In this document: piece after piece, positions 5,544-8,443 of the stretch
Numbering within the stretch: the stretch's first letter is position 1
How the letters are laid out: each line of letters opens with the position of its first letter
Translations under genes and position numbers: made by a program
Source: Candidatus Brocadiaceae bacterium
Lineage (GTDB): Bacteria > Planctomycetota > Brocadiia > SM23-32
Direction of reading: 5' to 3'
Assembly (NCBI GenBank): GCA_003551785.1
Contig: PUNP01000459.1
Location: 1 to 8,443 of the forward strand
DNA length: 8,443 nt
Notes under the pieces: model-generated
The model's database searches: none
Told to the model about the DNA's origin: nothing
The model's input: the letters and a program-made list of their open reading frames with translations, nothing else

Positions 5544-6866
5544 ATGGAAGAACTCGAGTACGACATCATCGTAGCGGGTGGCGGCACAGCAGGCTCGGCG
5601 GCGGCTGTGGCAGCTGCGCGGCGAGGGCATCGCGTTCTCCTCGTTGAGGAACAGAACTGCCTCGGCGGCGTATCCACAGCCGGCGGTGTCGGAGAGTGGT
5701 TTGCCTCTCTCGAGGGAATGGGCGACATCTTTGGCACGCTGGTCAGCGAAATGCAGCGATTCGGGACGATGAGGGCGGGGCCACGCTTCTTCAACCCGGA
5801 ATACCTGAAGATCGCCTGGCAGCAGCTCGCCATTGAGGCGGGGGTTGACACGCTTTTCCTTTCCTCGGTCTGCGGGATCACCAAAGGCGCTGAGGCACTC
5901 ACCAGTGTACGAATATCGTCCTGTTCGCAGGAAATATCCGCGCAGGCGCAATACTTCATTGATGCCACCGGTGAGGGGGATCTGTGTGCTCTTGCCGGCG
6001 CGGAGTTCATGCAAGGCGATCCGGAGGGGCATCGCGTACTTCACATGTCACTCACCGCATGGATGTACGATACGGGAAAGCAGCTGGCCCCTTACCTGCC
6101 AGATGGGCTCGAACCCATTCATAGCAGCGCTGATCTGCCCGGTTTGGGAGCCGGGTGGCTCGTTGACGATAATCGAGTCTACCTGAACGCCACCAAGGTG
6201 ATGAGACATGACCCCACGGACCCGTTTAGCCTGAGCGCAGCAGAAAAGGATGCCCGCTCGCAGCTCGCCCGCATTGTCCACTATTTGCAGAGATTTCAGT
6301 TCCCGACCTACGCTCTCGGGTCCAGCGGAGCAAAGATCGGTATTCGGGAGGGAAGACGGATTGTTGGCGACCACATCCTGTCTCAAGACGAAGTGCTGAA
6401 CCGAACTGAACCGCTGGCGTTTGACGATGGCATCGCCGTCGCGACCAGCCAGATTGACTTTCATAGCCTGATTAAACCGGGAAGCTCAGGTTGGCGACAG
6501 AAGCTTGAGCCTTACGGCATCCCGCTTCGATGTCTGACGGCCAGAGGCTTTCCGAACCTGATGATGGCCGGCAAGTGCATCAGCACTGATCAAGTCGTTC
6601 ACAGCAGCTGCAGAATGACGCCGACTTGCTGCGCAATGGGACAAGCCGCCGGCGCGACCACAGCTCTGGCTGTGGAAATGGGATTGCCCGACGTTCGGGA
6701 TGTGCCCGTATCCGTGCTGCGAGGGATCCTGACTGATGCCGGCTTGGAGCTCGACCCCAAACGGCACAGAGCATTCGCTCCGCACGACACGAGACTCGAT
6801 GGTGATGACATGCCACCGAACAAGAGCGTGGACAGATACATTTCACACCGCACGGATGTGGAGTGA
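5544..6866 (+). CDS. FAD-dependent oxidoreductase
   Basis: 440 residues from the ATG at 5544. The N-terminus DIIVAGGGTAGSAAAVAAAR (residues 7-26) is the FAD-binding beta-alpha-beta unit with GGGTAG at 12-17 and the ribose-binding acidic residue Glu35 (LLVEE). LGGVSTAGGVGEW (40-52), YFIDATGEGDLCALAG and the C-terminal GKCISTDQVVHSSCRMTPTC (343-362) followed by CAMGQAAG are the signature of the FAD-dependent oxidoreductases frequent in Planctomycetes, Lentisphaerae and other polysaccharide degraders. The substrate is unknown. A GTG at 5532 is an alternative start four codons upstream; the ATG is preferred because GGTGA (5531-5535) lies eight nt before it. The predicted cassette-1 recombination point (after G5527) is only 16 nt upstream of this start, so the native upstream region may have been displaced. 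The gene is intact. Confidence 0.88.
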   Translation: MEELEYDIIVAGGGTAGSAAAVAAARRGHRVLLVEEQNCLGGVSTAGGVGEWFASLEGMGDIFGTLVSEMQRFGTMRAGPRFFNPEYLKIAWQQLAIEAGVDTLFLSSVCGITKGAEALTSVRISSCSQEISAQAQYFIDATGEGDLCALAGAEFMQGDPEGHRVLHMSLTAWMYDTGKQLAPYLPDGLEPIHSSADLPGLGAGWLVDDNRVYLNATKVMRHDPTDPFSLSAAEKDARSQLARIVHYLQRFQFPTYALGSSGAKIGIREGRRIVGDHILSQDEVLNRTEPLAFDDGIAVATSQIDFHSLIKPGSSGWRQKLEPYGIPLRCLTARGFPNLMMAGKCISTDQVVHSSCRMTPTCCAMGQAAGATTALAVEMGLPDVRDVPVSVLRGILTDAGLELDPKRHRAFAPHDTRLDGDDMPPNKSVDRYISHRTDVE

Positions 6867-7073
6867 AACGATCGTTCAATGGATTATTTTATTCGATCCG
6901 AAGGAAGTCAGCGGCGCGTTCGGATAACGGCCCGGAGTCCATAGCCAATGCTCTTCGGAACCTTTTTTGTCGGGTTCGGTTTGATGTTCCGATCTATTAA
7001 GGGTGATAGTTTTTTAAGGCCCTTGCTGATATCGCTGCCGGGGTGACTTTTACCACAGTTTATAAAAATTAAT
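6867..7073. other. Intergenic stretch with small inverted repeats, no gene
   Basis: Contains the perfect 10-bp palindrome AACGATCGTT (6867-6876) directly after the FAD gene stop, ATCCGAA/TTCGGAT (6896-6902 / 6919-6925) and TCGGAAC/GTTCCGA (6955-6961 / 6986-6992). It also holds GCGTTCGG (6916-6923), which repeats the sequence at 5525-5532 just before the FAD gene. No attC-type hairpin with spacer was found here. The end of the stretch is AT-rich (TATAAAAATTAAT, 7061-7073), running into the GTTATGC boundary of cassette 2; I see no properly spaced -35 for the TATAAA. Confidence 0.5.
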
Positions 7074-7074
7074 G

Positions 7075-7647
7075 TTATGCCGCCAAACAAAGAAGGAGCC
7101 ACTCCATGGGTACTGACGTAATGATTCGGTTTGCTCGGGAAGATGATCAGCCAATTCTGGTGCAGTTTAATCGAGCGATGGCCCGGGAAACCGAGTCAAA
7201 GGAACTCGTAACAGATATTGTGAGTGCTGGTGTCGATGCATTGCTTAAGAATCCGGAACTTGGCTTTTATGTCTTGGCCGAACTGAAAAGCCGGGTTGTG
7301 GGTTCTTTAATGGTAACCACTGAGTGGAGCGATTGGCGTAATGGAAGCTTCTGGTGGATCCAGAGCGTGTACGTGCTCCCCGAAGTTCGACGCCAGGGCA
7401 TTTATCGCCGTTTATACGAGTTCGTAAAGGTCGAATCCGAGAAAAACGAAAACGTTTGTGGTTATCGGCTTTACGTTGAAAAGGATAATTTGGCGGCACA
7501 GCGTACCTACACGTCTCTGGGAATGGCAGAAACCAATTACAAGCTTTACGAAGAACTTAAGAACAAACACGAAATTATTTGAGACTGCCGCATAACAAAC
7601 GCCTCGTTTGGATTCTCGCCCTGCGGGCCCGAACCAAACAGGCTCTG
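7075..7647 (+). mobile_element. Candidate integron gene cassette 2 (GNAT gene plus attC-like site)
   Basis: Left boundary GTTATGC (7074-7080), with the cut predicted after G7074. The exact complement GCATAAC (7590-7596) begins the attC-like site 7 nt after the GNAT stop. The right end is uncertain: the G after the stem and a TCT spacer is G7647, but it is followed by CC rather than TT; G7650 followed by TCCGGA is the alternative. A single short acetyltransferase gene, a strong RBS close to the left boundary and no own promoter are all classic cassette traits. The fold is independent of that of cassette 1 but follows the same plan. Confidence 0.6.
7106..7582 (+). CDS. GNAT family N-acetyltransferase
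   Basis: 158 residues, the usual size of a single-domain GNAT. IRFAREDDQPILVQFN (residues 7-22) is the N-terminal strand-helix; FWWIQSVYVLPEVRRQGIYR (82-101) is motif A with the acetyl-CoA pyrophosphate loop (R-R-Q-G-I-Y, 95-100); LYVEKDNLAAQRTYTSLGM (122-140) is motif B with the conserved Asn128 and Tyr135. The family member with the sequence TTEWSDWRNG...WWIQSVYV is widespread, and its acceptor substrate is unknown to me. AAGGAG (7093-7098) seven nt upstream supports the ATG at 7106; an ATG at 7121 is an alternative shorter start. The gene is confined within candidate cassette 2, and acetyltransferases are among the commonest integron cargo. Confidence 0.92.
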   Translation: MGTDVMIRFAREDDQPILVQFNRAMARETESKELVTDIVSAGVDALLKNPELGFYVLAELKSRVVGSLMVTTEWSDWRNGSFWWIQSVYVLPEVRRQGIYRRLYEFVKVESEKNENVCGYRLYVEKDNLAAQRTYTSLGMAETNYKLYEELKNKHEII

Positions 7648-7653
7648 CCGTCC
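7590..7653 (+). repeat. attC-like recombination site of cassette 2
   Basis: R'' GCATAAC (7590-7596); spacer AAAC; left arm GCCT-c-GTTTGG (7601-7611); a 22-nt top containing a TTC/GAA pair and a GCCC-TGC-GGGC hairpin; right arm CCAAAC-a-GGC (7634-7643); then TCT and G7647. The right arm pairs in register as GTTTGG/CCAAAC plus GCC/GGC with one or two bases left over. Joined to the cassette's left end it would end in GTTATGC, a perfect R''/R' pair, total ~64 bp. The first bases, TAACAAACGCCTC, resemble what I recall as the start of the Vibrio VCR-type attC. The R' half on the chromosome (GCCGTCC or GTCCGGA) is not canonical. Confidence 0.55.
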
Positions 7654-7691
7654 GGAGCAGAAAGCGACCGGAGATGGGACGAGCGGAATAG

Positions 7692-8066
7692 ATGGGGGGG
7701 ATTCCAAAACCATTTCCCTGCTATCCGAGCGGCAAGATCAAAATCAGCCGCCACAGCGGTAGCGTGTCTGACTGTTATGCTGCAGGGGAAGTTTGCGGAT
7801 CCAATTTTTTGGGTGGCCTTATAGGCGTTAATGAGCTTGCAGCGGCGGTTAAAGATGAGCGCCCCTTTTCGTTCAGGGATGTGGAAAAAAAAGAAGGGGG
7901 AGTCTCCCGAAGCTATTACGACAAAAACATCACCGGCAGGAGTGATACAGGCAAGGGAACACCAAAAACCACCGAAGAGATGATGCGGCGGGAGACGTTC
8001 GAAGGATGGGATTTTGACGGTATCTGGGCTATCAGCGAAGGTGAAAGCTATCCCTACTTCCAATAG
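7692..8066 (+). pseudogene. C-terminal remnant of a GLUG-repeat surface protein
   Basis: The open frame of 124 residues starts right after an in-frame TAG, but only residues from about 14 on look like a protein. SGSVSDCYAAGEVCGSNFLG (22-41) followed by GLIGVN is one GLUG repeat (Pfam GLUG motif). VSRSYYDKNITGRSDTGKGT (71-90), PKTTEEMMRRETFEGWDFDG (91-110) and IWAISEGESYPYFQ are the usual end of large GLUG-containing adhesin-like proteins of PVC and sediment bacteria. Such proteins normally have hundreds of residues, many repeats and a signal peptide. None of these is present, so this is a 5'-truncated fragment whose left edge lies close to the right end of cassette 2. There is no ribosome binding site worth naming at 7692, although a run of seven G begins there. 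Confidence 0.75.
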
Positions 8067-8214
8067 CAGCAGGAAAAAAGAAAGTGAAGAAGGAGATCTT
8101 ATATTGTCTTTAAATCCTTTACATTGATTGTCGCCTTTGGTTTATGAAATGGTATAAAGAAAGCCGGGCCTATTACAAAGAGCGGCGTTTATTATTCTTT
8201 AAGGATTGATTAAA

Positions 8215-8310
8215 GGCAACGGCATCCCATGTTTTCGCTTCCTTTCCGCCCCTCCAGCATGGGGTGAGAGGGCCGAAAAGGGTCAAAAACATGGGGCAAG
8301 CGGCAACGGC
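8215..8310 (+). ncRNA. Structured non-coding region upstream of the transposase (possible bridge-RNA locus)
   Basis: A perfect 10-bp stem CCCATGTTTT (8226-8235) / AAAACATGGG (8286-8295) encloses smaller stems: TTTTCG/CGAAAA (8232-8237 / 8274-8279, overlapping the outer stem) and CCCC/GGGG (8249-8252 / 8261-8264). CATGGG also occurs inside at 8258-8263, so CCCATG can pair with either of two copies. The direct repeat GGCAACGGC (8215-8223 and 8302-8310) flanks the stem. In IS110-group elements the non-coding left end upstream of the transposase encodes the bridge RNA, so position and fold are suggestive, but no loop-target complementarity could be tested because the element's ends are not defined here. 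Confidence 0.35.
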
Positions 8311-8338
8311 CCGGTGATGCAACGCTTTAAATGAAAAA

Positions 8339-8407
8339 AGGACACCTCCCTGTTAGAATAGCTTTTTGCCCAAGGCGTATTCGAACTACTTTCTCAGGAG
8401 GTGTCCT
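8339..8407 (+). promoter_or_regulatory. RBS-sequestering inverted repeat before the transposase start
   Basis: AGGACACCTCC (8339-8349) is the exact reverse complement of GGAGGTGTCCT (8397-8407), an 11-bp perfect stem with a 47-nt loop. The right arm is the Shine-Dalgarno region of the ATG at 8408. If transcription starts upstream of 8339, the hairpin would mask the ribosome binding site, which is a known way of keeping transposase expression low. Confidence 0.65.
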
Positions 8408-8443
8408 ATGGATACATTCTATTGCGGTATCGATGCCGGGTCA
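8408..8443 (+). CDS. Probable IS110-family transposase, first 12 codons (runs off the window)
   Basis: Only MDTFYCGIDAGS is visible. The hydrophobic strand followed by GID at residues 7-9 matches the beginning of the DEDD RuvC-like domain of IS110 transposases, in which that Asp is the first catalytic residue. The non-coding structured upstream region and the RBS-masking hairpin support an insertion element. The same short motif also begins ASKHA ATPases of the BadF/HgdC activator type (GIDxGS), so the call rests on context. Confidence 0.55.
   Translation, partial: MDTFYCGIDAGS

Noticed and set aside
6908..7102. 64-codon minus-strand frame after the FAD gene
   Set aside because: Basic, low-information translation without RBS; it crosses the cassette-2 boundary and several inverted repeats.
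7773..7779. GTTATGC inside the GLUG remnant as the R' core of cassette 2's attC
   Set aside because: It would make the site nearly 190 bp with no stem connecting it to the left half, and the bases encode the conserved Cys-Tyr-Ala of the GLUG repeat.
8144..8209. 21-codon frame MKWYKESRAYYKERRLLFFKD upstream of the transposase
   Set aside because: No Shine-Dalgarno, too short to judge, and lies in AT-rich non-coding DNA of the putative element end.
1..8443. CRISPR array, tRNA, rRNA
   Set aside because: No regularly spaced repeats and no cloverleaf or rRNA-like sequence were seen on either strand.

Overview
The window looks like an accessory, mosaic region from a free-living (probably sediment or aquatic) bacterium, roughly 50-55% GC, with ordinary bacterial -10/-35 and Shine-Dalgarno signals. 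A GLUG-repeat protein tail and a short relic resembling the prepilin-like proteins common in Lentisphaerae, Planctomycetes and Verrucomicrobia point towards the PVC group. The flavodoxin, PPOX-fold and flavoredoxin-like genes would also fit Desulfobacterota. I would not assign a phylum from this window alone.

Layout. 1-279 (minus): the first 93 codons of a flavodoxin-family protein, with a possible promoter at 547-575. 280-938: no convincing gene, but it holds a hairpin and one copy of a ~50-bp dispersed repeat (588-634). 939-1523: a good promoter, a short prepilin-like relic, then a small FMN-binding PPOX-family protein. 1659-2036: a small membrane protein of unknown function. 2041-2090: the second repeat copy, lying between convergent genes. 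2133-2672 (minus): a flavoredoxin-like flavin reductase. It is divergent from 2974-4218, an M48 (Ste24-type) membrane metalloprotease, and each of the two has its own visible promoter. 4294-5388: a Gfo/Idh/MocA oxidoreductase. 5544-6866: an FAD-dependent oxidoreductase. 7106-7582: a GNAT acetyltransferase. 7692-8066: the truncated C-terminal end of a GLUG-repeat surface protein. 8067-8443: structured non-coding DNA and then the first 12 codons of a probable IS110-type transposase.

The main observation is that two genes, the Gfo/Idh gene and the GNAT gene, each sit in what looks like an integron gene cassette. Upstream of each is a GTTATGY core (4274-4281 GTTATGTC; 7074-7080 GTTATGC). Downstream is its exact reverse complement (5475-5482 GACATAAC; 7590-7596 GCATAAC), followed by a short unpaired spacer and a long imperfect hairpin whose left arm carries extra unpaired bases. 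If each unit is joined end to end, a ~60-bp attC-like site results, with paired R''/R', an unpaired central spacer and an L''/L' stem with extrahelical bases. Neither unit is preceded by a recognisable attC of an upstream cassette. This fits single cassettes captured at secondary sites, or an old decayed array, better than a dense array. No integrase gene is in the window.

Functionally the region is rich in flavin proteins (flavodoxin, PPOX-fold protein, flavin reductase, FAD oxidoreductase). The Gfo/Idh and FAD oxidoreductase genes are co-oriented, a pairing often seen in carbohydrate or inositol-type oxidation clusters, but here an attC-like site separates them. The right end (GLUG remnant, transposase) is typical of a region that accumulates mobile DNA.
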